64,000 nt of DNA, taken from assembly GCA_008704415.1 (NCBI GenBank), contig VXIS01000184.1, forward strand, positions 29,534-93,533, read 5' to 3'. A model generated the notes under the pieces. The model did no database searches, had not been told where the DNA came from, and saw only the letters and a list, made by a program, of their open reading frames with translations. Of the stretch, positions 46,757 through 58,735 are shown one piece after another. The DNA is from Sphaerosporella brunnea. Lineage: Eukaryota; Ascomycota; Pezizomycetes; Pezizales; Pyronemataceae. The position numbers and the translations under genes were made by a program. Position 1 is the stretch's first letter; each line of letters begins with the position of its first letter.

Positions 46757-47146
46757 TAGTGGTCGGGGCGCCGGCGGGTAGGCCGGGGCAGAGCGGGGTG
46801 CACCGGGGCACGACGGGGTGATTGGGGTTGGGCAGGGTGTATCGGGGTGCGACGGGGAATCTCGGGGCTGCGGTGAATCTCGGGGCGGCGGTGAATCTCG
46901 GGGCGGCGGTGAATCTCGGGGCGGCGGTGAGGTGAGACTGATGTATGTGGGGCAATGAGGGCCGGTACACTTCCCCGTCCAATTGGCACACAAGATGTCC
47001 GTCTGACAGTAGAATTCAAGAATACGGCGTCTCCGGTAGACACCCGGCATTATGTAATATACGGGGTTGCCGGGTTGTCGACGGGGCGGCCGGGGCGGGG
47101 CGCGGTCCGTTGAGGCGGTCGCCGCCCCGACCCGTGCACAGCACTA
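46757..47146. mobile_element. hAT-like miniature element, copy 2
   Basis: A perfect 8-bp duplication gctcaggc (46749-46756, 47147-47154) flanks TAGTG...CACTA ends. The right end carries the full TAGTGCTGTGCACGGGTCGG; the left has lost about nine bases after TAGTG. The centre matches copy 1 in reverse orientation. An 18-bp unit, GAATCTCGGGGCGGCGGT, is repeated four times (46858-46929). Confidence 0.85.
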
Positions 47147-47154
47147 GCTCAGGC

Positions 47155-48748
47155 TTGGGTCTGTATATGGACTTTAAGCCTGCCACTAGATGTTGCACTT
47201 TATAGCAATTATACGCTGTGCTTCATTATATTTATCTTGGTGCAATTGATCGAAGACTTGTCCACTCCATTCTCCAAAGCCGGGGCATGCAATTCTCCAG
47301 CAGTGGAAGACATTCACATCGTGACCTGCATCGACTCTATTCGTTGATTCCGGGTCCCACTGTTCTTGATCAGTGTATGCCAACCGCTACTCAATGTATC
47401 CTGCAGCCTGTACCGTTTCTTTGCATGGAGGCCCCTCCGTCATGTGAGCACACGGTGGGTAGTCATACCGGTGGCTGATATTTAGTTGTCAAGACGCGCT
47501 GCCAATCCAGCCATGACCGAAACCTTGTTGTTGATAAAGAAAAATCCACTGGAACGCATAAGAGCACACATTGACTAGGTTTCTATTCAATGGGGGGTTG
47601 ACCAAAAGTTCGAGCTGCCTCGGAGCGCTCCATTCCCTTTCACCTCAGGTCAGCCAGTGTTGTCGATATCCAACCCAAAACCCCGAAGGCTGCCGGGCCG
47701 GCTGTCTCTGGCAGCCAGTCTCCTCTCCAGTCCGAGAGTAGAAGCCCGCTGTGCACACGCAAGTGATTGATGGGGAACCAGATGTGCGACGCTGAAGGAT
47801 GCCAGTTGATGTTACCCCACTCTCGCCCACCAGTGTGCGGAGAAGTGAGTAAGTAACAGCATATAAGCCAGTCGGGCCGTTATGGCACTTCAAAAGCTGT
47901 GCTGGGCTTTTATCAAACGCTAACAGCCAACAGCGCCGCCCCTGCGCCGTCTGCGGTTTGGCCATGGACAACACTTGGCCTTAGTAACGGTGGGAGCTAA
48001 ACACAGCGCCATCTTCGTTGTACCCCCAGGACGGTATACACTTGTCTACTCGATTTCCGCGTCCAACCTGAAGTAACGGGCTTTAAACGCTCTCAGCGCT
48101 GTCGATTTCACCTTTGCATCCACCAGCAACCGTACAGACAAATACTCACCCACAACCACAACGAGGTTCGCCTTGAAATTCTGAAGCTGGTCAATACAAC
48201 TCTCGACAGCAGGTGCCGAAGCCAGGCCAGTGTCACTGCGGCGGTCTGAAGCTGATATAGATCCTTTCCTTGGATTGGAATGTCGTGTCTAACGCATTCG
48301 CTCTAGTGCTAGTTGACGTTGTTTACCAGACTGCGTAGGGTGATTGCAGCCCAGACACATTCAACGGGAGTGTGGAGACTGTGGAGGTATAGATATCCCC
48401 GGTGTGCGCACTCCACGCCGCGTCTCTGCCGACGCATCCTCAAGCTCGAAGCGACGACTTGCGTGCCTAGCCTCAATTGTTGACATCGTCGGAGTGATCG
48501 ACCATGACGGGCCAAAGAACGCCACTGCCCTAAGCCAAATCAACACTGAACCCTACGAAACCCCCTCGCTACCCAACGCTGTCACCAAACCCTCCCTCAC
48601 ACCCACCACACACCGCAAGCAACCTTTTGACCCCCATTCACCCGCTCCTCATTACCACCACCACAGTCCTCAACCTTTTTACAGCTCCTCGACCGCTGCT
48701 AAACCCGCTCTACTGCACTACCCCGACGTGAACTACAAAATAACGGCA
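47155..48748. other. No supported gene; 3' end is likely promoter/5' UTR of the HNH gene
   Basis: Nothing coding recognised to about 48300. From 48344 the HNH frame is open upstream of its ATG, but without another ATG; C/A-rich stretches (48540-48680) suit a fungal 5' leader. Confidence 0.45.
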
Positions 48749-50970
48749 ATGTCAGATCTAGCTCCCGCTGTGGCGTCTCCTAGTGGAGCAACCCAAGTGG
48801 CCCCGGGCTACAAACACCGCAAATACCCCAAGTACACGCATTTCTGGACCGTTCAGAACGTACACGTCAAAACTCTCGCCGAGAGCGAATACCGCACCGC
48901 CGGCTTCCACCAGCACTCCGACACTGCGTTCAAGATTACATTCAAGATGCTGTTCAAAATGCTTGCCATGTGCTTCGAGATCCCGGACCTCGAGGACGAC
49001 GACTTGGACGGCGGCATCGTCACCGTGCTCGTCCGTGCTTCCGACGTCGCAGGCGAAGTTTGGTTCTTCAACTCGTGGTGTGACGATGACGTCGACGAGG
49101 GGGAGTATTATATCCTGCAACACGACGGCAGCGCCTGTGAGGACGATGTCTGCTTCCGAGTGCAGGAGTGGGAAGGCGGAACGAGGACCCATGTGTTTGA
49201 TCACTCGCAGTGGGAAGAGGACAAAGACTGGCTTCCCGAGTGTTGCGAGTGTGTCTTCCTCAACAGTACTCCCCTGCGGAAAGAGGACCCGAAACGTGGC
49301 AAGGACGGCTTCGCTGCTATCGTGGATGCGAAGAAGACTGACAAAAAGCCGGAGAACAAGGGCGACCAGGAAGACAACGCTGTACGTGGCCGTGCGCGTT
49401 CTGCGGCTGGCCAGAAAGAGCGCGCCCCGAACAAGTCTCCGAAAAAAAAGAGGGCCCTAGCTTCGCGCGCGCGATCTGTCGCCCACACTGCCAATAATGC
49501 GATCGCTGGAGACGCTGAGGCACGCATCATGGCTGCTGTCGCGGCCCTGGGAACCAGACTTGAGGCAAAGATGGACGATAGGTTTGAGTACCTTGAGACC
49601 AAGATGGACGACCTGGAGGCAAAGATGGACGACAAGTTCGAGAAAGTCAATGATCGGTTTTGCTCCGTCGAGACCTATATCACAGCAATGGCGTGCCATC
49701 TGAGGGAGGAGCAATACGAGTGCACCCAGGAAGAGCTCGATCGATGCAACAACATGAACTGCCAGGGAATAATCCCCACCCGACGGACGCCCGCCTTCCG
49801 CGCAGCCGTCGAAAAGAGGTATCCCCAATGCCTGCTGTCGGGCGCGCGCAACCACCCCGAGGATCTGCAGCGCCTCGAGGGCGAGCTCACAGGTCCCGGC
49901 TTGGAAGCTGCCCACATCGTGCCGATAGGGCGGCCCGATCTGTGGAGCGAAGCCATGGTAACGGCAGTTCGAGCTTCCCGTTACAAGTGCAAAATGGCTC
50001 AGAGCGACACCTACACCGACAACAACTGCGTCGAGAACGGGGTGCTGTTGAGGGCCGACCTGCACAGGATGTTTGACCGCTTCTTCTGGAGCGTCAACCC
50101 CAAAACCAACATCGTTGTTGTCTTTGTGCCCATCGTGGAGCTCGTGCAATTCCACGGCATGAAGGTCAACAGCAAACAGCAGGGATTCCCTCCGCGAAAG
50201 GTTTGGCAGTGGCATTGGGAGCAGTGTGTGGTGCGCTGCTTGAGGGCGGGCGCTGGCAACCCAGAAGATGAGTACTACGATAGGAAGGAGGCGGAGGCAC
50301 CTGTTGCCGTAGTTACGGTAAGAATGACAACTTGATACCAGCCATCGTCAGCTAACTCGCTTCCAGGAAAAGATGCAGGATATGGAACTTTCCGACCCGA
50401 CTGCCACCAGGCAGGACGTGGACAGCGCAGTCGTGGCGGTGACGGTATGAACATCCGAATGCTACCCGCGTCCTGGTAACGCATCGCTAACATTCCACAG
50501 TCACTCATGGCGGATCTCGAAATGGGTTCAGCCGACCCCGGGATGGCTTTGAAGTCGTCCAGTGATCTCACCGACGGTGTTGTCACCGATGATGGCGGCG
50601 ACAAACCAGTTGATCACATCCAACCCGGAGAGACGAAAGAGGCTGCAACGGTGAACAAGCTGGTGGCTGAATTGATCCTGGACGCTCCCGGAAACATCAC
50701 CCCCGAGTGCGGAGTGGCTCCTAACAACGCCGCGGCAGAGGACCCCGACGAGGTAAGTGCTCGCCTCCTTACGAAGCGCTCCAGCTAACAGTTAGGACCC
50801 AGGCTGTGTACGTATCGGACGCCTCGGACACGGACTCCGACTCAGCGCCTTCTTCTGGCCCGCAGACGCCCGAGAAGTATTCCTCCACGATCTATTCCAT
50901 CCCCAGCATGGGCGAGCAATGCAAGGCCCAGATCCGCGCAGGAATCACCGACATCCGGTATGTATGTTAG
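48749..50970 (+). CDS. HNH endonuclease-domain protein, four exons
   Basis: Exons 48749-50317, 50367-50444, 50501-50752 and 50803-50970 give 688 residues. The introns are 49, 56 and 50 nt, all phase 0, with GT...AG and GCTAAC branch sites. ATG 48749 is the first in the frame. Residues 20-175 form an unrecognised N-terminal module rich in Trp and acidic residues (YPKYTHFWTVQNVHVKTLAE). A basic linker with PKKKR (231-235), a likely nuclear signal, follows, then a coiled coil of MDDxFExLE heptads (about 260-310). The HNH_2-type nuclease is at about 355-500, with CLLSG (361-365), AAHIVP (His389) and NGVLLRADLHRMFD (Asn430, His439). The tail from exon 2 on is acidic. The core residues for metal-dependent DNA cleavage are present. 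No neighbour is co-directional; targets and role are unknown. Confidence 0.85.
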
Positions 50971-52187
50971 TGGTCGGTTGTTGCCCCGATAGCTCTGCTA
51001 GGTGCGTCTATTTTTGGGAGCGGGCTGCGTTTTTGTGATGGTGCTGCCCGCCGGATGAGAATTGAAGGCATCGCGTCTGCTTCTTGCGTATTCGGGGAGC
51101 AAGCGTCTGGTCGTGCGTGTATCAATAATGACTCTCGCATACGTCGGGTATCATGAATGGCCTGTGAAAATACAAACATCCGTCCCACCCAGTTGCAAGC
51201 CGTGCACCGGCCACAACCCACTGTGAGCTCAGAGCAGCAATCGCAACACGTCAGGAAGCCACGGATGTAGTGATCACGCCTGTCTCTCTAAATGTATGGG
51301 CGCCAAGTGATATACTGGCTCGTAAGCCGCGTGTACAAGCCTTGCCGGCCGGTGGGCAAATCGCGCCGGGTGATGGTGACTCAGAAACAGGGACTCCGCC
51401 TGTGAATGCGCAGCTCAGACCTCAACGCGATGTATGGGACAGCGTAGTTATGTCCAGCTGGCGGCGGGTAAGGAAATGTTTTCCGTTTCTGTGACGAGAG
51501 GGCGGCGCGGGAGAGACAGCTAGGTTGTGATGCATGTGGACTGGGCGGGATCCACCGCCGGATCCTCCACCTGCCGGACAGCGGCTCGGCCGGCTGAGGA
51601 CTGTTGTTCACTGGATAGAATTCGCACCGTTGGCAGGTAAAGCGGGAGGATTTGGACGCGCGAGGGTCAAAAAAGCAATACATGTAGCTCGCGCCATGTG
51701 AGCTGCAAGGAACAATGGCCGCTATTCCAAATAAGTGAACATCCGTGCGGTGACCACACGGCGAGCCATGATAAGTTCCGCTGCACTCAATTGTCATGGT
51801 AGAGCGTGCCCACTGCGTATCAGTCAGGCAAAGAAAGCGTAAATTTTCCGTATTTCGCCCCAAGAGGGACCCGCATGGCGACCACACGGAGCGCAGTCAT
51901 TAGTGCAGCGCCACGTAATGTACAGCAATGTTCCTCACAGTCCAGCCCGGCCAGTTCTGAGCGCGCACCGGACCTGGACCACATCATGTAAGTTCAGTCA
52001 GAGAGATTGCCCCGCACCAGCAGTCCTTTGGCGGGGGTATGGACTGGATATTTCCTGCGGAGTAATGTATTACATAAGGATTTTATATACGAACCGCCCG
52101 CGCCCTCAAAACCCATATACCAAACCCCGGCCATCTATTAATGTATCCTCCGCGCGCTCCAAAACTCCTGTATGCCTCACGCTCAGG
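50971..52187. other. No supported gene
   Basis: A second 5' splice-like GTATGT at 50958 could extend the HNH gene a little further, but no good exon follows. The rest is unremarkable. Confidence 0.4.
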
Positions 52188-52553
52188 CTATTCAACCGTG
52201 CTCCCATTGAGTTCCTGGATACAGAGCGCATTTGGCATCTCCTCAAGCTCTGTACTTTCAGCATGGCTCGCGCTGATGAGCCCATCCCGGTGCCAACCGT
52301 TCAGGCACTCCAAGGCGTTGACAGCTTCGTCACTGCGCTGGCAACGACGGTCGGCAAGCGTAATCATTGCGCTGCTGAAGACGCCGTCTGGCTCGGCAGA
52401 GATGGCGGGCATGGACGGAAATCCCAGCGCCATTTTTGCCAGGTCTTTCCACTTAGGATCAGCTCTTTCAGCACGCACTCCTACATCACGCGAAGTCTGG
52501 CAAAGATTGCTGAACCACAAATCTATTGCATTTGCACTGGCACTCACCTCCAA
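52188..52553 (-). pseudogene. hAT transposase C-terminal dimerisation domain, remnant
   Basis: The frame is open from a TGA near 52556 to its stop at 52188. Residues 34-90 read KWKDLAKMALGFPSMPAISA, EPDGVFSSAMITLADRR and then DEAVNALECLNGWHRDGL. This is the hAT family C-terminal dimerisation domain: the SAEPxxVFS core, then the R...SDE...LECLxxW end. In active transposases this segment pairs subunits. The catalytic RNase H-like part is missing; upstream frames on the same strand do not continue it, so the gene is a fragment. It is the only transposase coding trace for the hAT elements in the window. Confidence 0.75.
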
Positions 52554-54049
52554 TCACTACGTCTTTGCCATTTTCAGGCAGCCAGACGTGGCTTGAGCGG
52601 CGCATTTTCTTCGCTTGGAACACTGCGGCTATGCGTCCTTGGGATCTGCCGGGTTCCGCTGGGTTGCTTCCAAGAGCAGGTGTAAACACGCTCCTTGCAA
52701 GAGAGGATACCCGTGACAATTCCCCTTTTCATCCAGGGTCTCAGGGCCCAGTTGCGAGATGCGCGTTGATGACGTTCGGGGGGTGGTGGAAATTTGCTGC
52801 AGCGATTATGGTGCAGTCACGGTGGCAAATATAAAGTGTTTTGTCTTTTCTTTGGCGTATATTGGCCCCCACCGCTGCTCACCGCATATAGATGATAGAA
52901 TGCGTGGACCAGGCTTTCCCAACCCTGGATCAATAGCGTACTGGATCGCTTCAGTCCTCTGTCGAGCGCGGACCGTCCAGGCCGACCTGCAGATTGCCCC
53001 GGCCCGCGAGGAAAACCGCTGTACAGTCATTCGTACTACTCCAACCCGCACGGCATACAATTCTATAACATTCTATAACCTGCGATTCTGCTCCTCCACG
53101 GCGTCACTCCAGATCCTAGAGCTGCGCAGTCGCTCCGCAATATTGTCGCTCAAGCTGCGGTACGGAATGCTAGAGCTGCGCTCCACAATGCGCCGCACAA
53201 TCACAGTATATATATGTATAGTGATCTAGTACCCTTTTACCCTTGCTTGATTGGCGTCTGTCAACACGCTGAAAAGGATGCTCTTCAACCTGCCGAACCT
53301 GTAAAACTGTGAACATCAAAAGTCATCTCCCCATTGTTTCGTAAGAACCGGTTCGTAATATTGTCACCGGTGCTTTTGTATAGGCATCTTCTACCTCGGG
53401 AAAATGGCAGTGGCCTGCTCGCTGCCTCACGATGTCAAAGTGAAGAGCACATGGACGTTCGCGTTTCGGTGCACAACGGTGTCCTTTCCCTGGGCTAGCT
53501 TTGTTGTACGCTGGGGGACTGGTATGGGCGTCTGGCTGGCTACCTACCAGGGAGCAGGCCGAGGTGGCGGCGACAGCAGCGGTGTATCCCAATCTGCGGC
53601 AACAACAACAGCTCGGGCCTAGAACTCTGTGGCGGTGATAGCCCGGGCGAGCTGACAATCCACCTCAACGGAGAGGGATCCGCGGTGGCTGCAGCTTCCA
53701 GTGGAAGCAGAGGTGATGGGACATACACGACGTTCGAGCTGTTCAAACTGCGACCCTGCGAATCAGAAATCCCATATGTTGCTTGTTTATATACCGCCGT
53801 CCACCCTATTCTTCCACGTGCCGCCGTCCATCCTCCTCTTGCACTAATCTCAATCTGGTAGTTTCCGACATCTTCCCCATCACAACCCATCGCGCCTCTC
53901 GCCAACCACCCTTCACCTTCATGATTTTCAGTTATCCGGACTCGAAGAGTCTTGAAAAGAAACCCGGCGAAAAAAAACACAACCCGGCGGCAGAAAGCCG
54001 ATGCAACAAAAGCCGGGTCGCGTGAGCGGTCCACACCGTTTTCGGAGTA
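52554..54049. other. No supported gene
   Basis: Possibly the rest of the decayed hAT element, but no matching terminal repeats were found. About 53050-53215 has a repeated CTAGAGCTGCGC...GCTCCxCAAT motif. Confidence 0.4.
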
Positions 54050-54836
54050 CTACACTCCCACGCACGCCAACCGACTTCCTCCCATCGCGGAGAACGTCCG
54101 GTCTGCCTCTGGAATCTGCTCGTCGAGTCTTCGAATGGGCTCCGTGGTCCCGTCAGCGTGTGTCGACTTGGGTATGTTGTTTCCGCTGACTGGCGCTGGC
54201 GAGAGTAGCGAGTTCGTACTAGGTTTGGACGCTTTGTGTGCTCGCTTTTTCACGCCGGCTGCGATGGGGGCGAGCGCCACGGGGGTTCCGGTGGTCGTTG
54301 TAGCGTGATGACTCTGGGTAGCGTTTGTGTCCACCGATACGGTCTGCTGGGAACGCGCAGCGTTCGCAATTTTCGAAATATCGCCCAATATCGCTTCTGC
54401 CGTTTGGAACATCTTGTTTGTCGCGGTACGGCCGCGCTTCAGTGCTTTCTTGTGTTTGGCGGGACGAACGAGCTTCCTGATACCGCCTGACACTGGTGCC
54501 AGCGTGGCGGGGGGTCTGGCTGGCAGTTGCGATTTCCGGTTTGACTACCCCTCGGTCAGCAGCAGTTGCAAAAACAGCGGGAGTGGCATATATAGTACCG
54601 TCGCCGGTGGTCGCACCATCTCCGGTAGCAATTGTCGCCGTTTCCACCGCGACTGCGGCTTTCTTGGGACGTCCACGCTTCTTGATTCCGTCAGGCGGCG
54701 GGCGCGCCGGGGACGCTGCCTTTGCGGCCCATCGTTGGTCAGCTGGGCTCCTGCAGCGTTGTGGTCGTTTGTGGAGGTTTTGAAGAAGGGGTGGGCCGTG
54801 CTTAATGTGGATAGCTTCGCGGGCAGTGATTGTCAT
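54050..54836 (-). CDS. AT-hook protein, frame change in the middle
   Basis: ATG 54836-54834. Residues 52-59 are KKRGRPKK, an AT-hook that would sit in the minor groove of AT-rich DNA, after a Pro/Arg-rich N-terminus. An Ala/Thr-rich stretch follows. The frame that keeps protein character to the stop at 54050 is a different one: VSGGIRKLVRPAKHKKALKR, then a helix TNKMFQTAEAILGDISKIAN, and a basic KKRAHKASKPS patch. A 79-nt interval (54520-54598) ending CTGCCAG with an internal GCTGAC would join the two in phase. Its 5' site GTACTA is weak, so a frameshifted pseudogene is the alternative. Likely nuclear. No neighbour suggests a pathway. Confidence 0.45.
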
Positions 54837-54955
54837 GAAGCAGCGAAAGTAGGAACGGGAGTTTAGGGTTTTGTATCGCTGTACCCTTGGCGAGTACGAG
54901 TATAAACCAACGGTTTCCGCCGCACGTTTCACTCTCACCCGAGCGACGTAGAGTT

Positions 54956-57439
54956 ATGCAGTATCCCGCACTCGACGCCACTGTGAGTGACCGAAAGACG
55001 GGATGCCATCCCGACCAAAATGATGCCAATCATCGCCATCCCAGCCGCTTCCACGGCAGCGTGCCAGTACGGTGCAAGCGGCTATTAACCTGCAGCCCGG
55101 GCGAACTTTGCCTGACTTCAACAGCGTGGAGACGGCGCAGAAAGTGGTCGAAGCGGTGGTAGAAGCGTGCGAAGTGGTGGGGACCCTGAGCAATAAAAAA
55201 CGCGAGGTGAGGGAATGATTCAATTTCCAGCCCTCCGGGGCCACCGCAATCACGTTGAATGGTGGAGCTAGCGAGTCAACTCAAATCGTGAGCATCGTTG
55301 GAAGCCGTTGTAGCGGTGGCGGCGGCCACGGAAATCGAGAAGATAAGCGGACAAATCAAAAGTTGTATAATAGAAAGCAAGGGCTCAACCAAGGTCCGCC
55401 TCAACCAAGATCCGCCTCAGGCAGCATCTGTGAAACTCGCCGATGACTCTCGTACATCCGTTCCGTATACTGCTTGTTGCCAAACGTGGCCCCGTCACGT
55501 AAACCTGGATTATGCGCCGGGTTCGTCTCCGATACCTGACAAATGAGCGATGGTTTAACGGATTCCAACGCTTCTGGAAGAGCTTCGCGGCGTCCTGAGC
55601 GATGTTGGTGTGAATTTTAATTCAGGTTCACGATGCGGGAGGCAGCGGTGTCTAGTCATGCACCCAGGGGCTCTGGACGTGCGCGAAAAGGAGTGCTCTT
55701 TCATATCTCACAGTCCCAACTATGTATAAGGTGCTGCGCGTATTGTGAAAACATAAATGCCGGGGGGTAGTCTAATCATGTCATGGTGGAGGCCCTATTT
55801 TGAGCATTCCAGGAGTATTTTAACTCCTTGGTTCGCATGAGCGGGTGTGCGCCCTGTTCTTCTGCTTGGTAGTCTTTCGTAGCAGGTCTGGTAAAAATGT
55901 AATCCAAACAACATGATTTGCTTCCGATCCCAACGGAGCTGGTCATCTGTAGTCGGGTCAGCCCCCGTGGCGTTATGGAAGGTCTAAACACGGAGGCAAT
56001 GCATGCCGAACTGGATAGGCAGCGTCTGGCGCTAGCTGTGGTGCAGGTGGACAGTTTAGTGCGGTACGTGTTCATGCGTATAATGATGGTAATTTCGCAA
56101 GTGGTGGATCTGGAGCTATTCAGTATCTGCAACGCGGTGCGGAACGTCAGTCATTTTGCGTGGCCAACTCACAAGCCCATTCCAATAAAACGTTCAGAGC
56201 CCGACGATGCGACGATACATGCGATCTTCCGCGATGATAACAACAGATGGAACACGAAAAATCTTCAAGCCCAAAGTAAGCGCCCCTTCATTGCACCCGT
56301 ATAATATACTCAACGGATTGCGCATGAATTGCGATTTCGTGGAATACCAACTGTTGCATATAGCAGCAGTCCGCTTGATTTTCTGCTTTCGCTGATCATC
56401 GCATCGCGCGTATTTCGTGGCTAACATGACCAGCTGGGAAACTCTGCATCCAGCGACCTCTTTGAGGCGCCCGCCGAAGTGCTCAAGCTCAACAATGAGG
56501 AGTAGTTGTGCGACAGGGCCAAACACACCAAGTGGAACCCCGTGCGGGTGGAACACTTGATAGCCACAAAGACGATTACCACGGACGAGTGGTTGAAGGA
56601 GGCTGTCGAACTGGGGTACGTACCGAGTCATCTTGTTTGATATAGCCATCATCGCTGATGCATATTGATGCTGTAGGGACAAGCTGGGCGTTGAGACTGC
56701 GGACATCGAGCTCCCAGCTGTGCACTCTCTCCACCTTCTTCTCAAGAAGAAGGTGGATGAGAAGCTGGCAGTCCAGGCGAAGCGGGCCAATGCTGCGGCG
56801 AAGAAGCTGGCTGCGGAGGAGGAGTTGGTGGCCGCAACCACCCTTGTTGATGCCGCGGACCAGGTCATGGCTGCTGCTGAGATCCGTACCGAGGGTGCTA
56901 CCCTCGAGGCCGCAGCCGGCCAGACTCGCAGCGATGCTGCAGACCAGGAGAGGCAGCGAATTAAACACCGCACTGACCGTGCCCTCCGTGAGGAGGAGGC
57001 TGCCAACCTGCGTTACAATTCGGCAAAGGGTGAGGAGGAGGTCACGAAGAAAGTGGCCACTCTGAGACTGAAGGCGGCCGAGAACGAGGCCGAAGCTGCC
57101 AGGCTGAAGCTGGAGAGGGAGAAGAAAGAAGACGCGGCGGCCGAGGTCAAATTGGCGAGAGAGAGGCTCCTGTACCAGCAGGCAGCTGCTAGCGGGGCTC
57201 AGCTTCCGCGCCCTCGACGTCCACCGCCTCGTCTTCCGCCTCTGGCGCCTCCTCTCGGGTTGTCCCATCTCGGGTTGCGCGCGGCGGTCTTCGCTTGGTG
57301 CGCGATGTTCCTGCCCAGGGTCGTTCCACGACCCAGGCCCGTGGCGCCTCCGGTGGTAGTACCGAGGTTGTTGACGAACAGGACGCCGTGCAGCCACAGC
57401 GCCGTCGCCGGGATTTCGTCCCGAGTGGGAGCCGCGTAG
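54956..57439 (+). pseudogene. Broken multi-exon coiled-coil gene
   Basis: Pieces on one strand with splice-like borders: ATG 54956 (MQYPALDAT) before GTGAGT; a segment after TATTAACCTGCAG reading FNSVETAQKVVEAVVEACEV; a frame 55980-56280 ending FRDDNNRWNTKNLQ; an exon from 56434 with NSASSDLFEAPAEVLKLNNE broken by TAG at 56503-56505; then ITTDEWLKEAVELG joined through a 61-nt intron (56616-56676, phase 2) to a long Ala/Glu/Lys coiled coil (56677-57190). The end switches frame near 57195 to a Ser/Ala-rich tail and RRRRDFVPSGSR before a GTAAGT site (57440). The stop and the frame change argue for a pseudogene. Family not recognised. Confidence 0.4.
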
Positions 57440-58735
57440 GTAAGTCCGTGGCTAATTTCTTTTTTTTTTTTTCAACTTGTACGTCAATTTTCATGTATGT
57501 TCAAAACAAGTTGTTTTTCGGACAGTTTTTCGTTCGTGGACAGTCAGTGAATGCGTGCTTGTCGTGAGGATGATCACGATTAAGTGACAGACATACCACA
57601 TTTGTTGCGTGGAATAACGGTGGCGGCACGTGGAGGATGAATATGCCACGAAAAAATGTGGCAGCTCACCGTATATCACTCGGTCTGCTACCAGTTCGCT
57701 GCCCCAAAACCTCGCCGTTGGCTAGCACGGTCCTGATGCAACAGAGCGTCTGCCGTTTGAACAGTTGTCGGCCTCACAAGGCCAGAAGATGTTCTCAAAG
57801 CTCCGCCGACCAAACAAATATGTGCCAGCTTCCCCTTGCAACACCCGGTCTTCCACGGTGGCCAGGTGACAAAGCACGCCCAGACCCTGAATATCTCCAA
57901 TCGCAGTGTCTGTGACAAATGCAACCAGTTCCCCATTCTCGATGGAACTGGACCAATGCCGTCCGCCTGCAGCGCAGACTGGACTCGTTCACAGCATTCC
58001 GTTCCCGTCCGCACTGCAGTCATAGACGGAACCGTGCCGACCACGATCACTGCCCCCCCCCCCCCCGCGCCACCATGCCCGGGACTATTTCTTTGCGTGT
58101 GGGCTGCTACAACCGTTGGTTTCCCGGCACACCCTGGGCAGCTTTCCAACGTCAACAGCTGCCAGAGTAGAACCGCCCGCCAATAAGCAACGGACGGAGA
58201 AGACGAACCAACCAACCAACCAACCAACCAACCAACCCGGTGACATATCCCGGCCATCTGAGCGAACGCTGCCGATGACCACTCAACTCAACGGTGGGCA
58301 TCCATGTGCGCCCGCCCTCCCCGGTATCAACACTTGATTGAGCATGCATCCCGCCGCCGGCTACATTGAGTTGCATCATCGCGCTTGCACGCAGACGCGC
58401 TGTACCATCACCGGCATAATCCCGCTAAGATACCACGGCGCGGCTATGGATACCCCCCACCTGCCCATCATCTGGCAGTGCATTGCAATCCCCACAACGA
58501 TCCCAACAACACTCACACTCGGTAACCAATCTGTCTGTCAGGCAGCATTAGCGAACCCACAGCTTCCAGCATCAAAATCCAGAATCACAGTACCAAGTGT
58601 AATGTTTGAGTTTCCGGCTTTTCTGCTTTTGTTTTGCTATTTTAGTGGCAAGTAAACGCACGTGAATACCCGAAACCAATGCCAACCCACCCATCCGTGT
58701 GCAATCGTCGCTTGAATCCACCAGCGTTGCCGACC
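57440..58735. other. No supported gene; short simple repeats
   Basis: T run at about 57462-57472, C run near 58056-58066, and eight copies of ACCA at 58206-58237. No gene recognised. Confidence 0.5.

Noticed and set aside
55196..55219. 24-nt intron GTGAGG...CAG
   Set aside because: In phase and tempting, but far shorter than the 45-61 nt introns supported elsewhere in the window.
56194..57397. Minus-strand frames of 270 codons
   Set aside because: Antisense shadows of the Ala/Glu-rich coiled coil; Ala- and Arg-rich without motifs.
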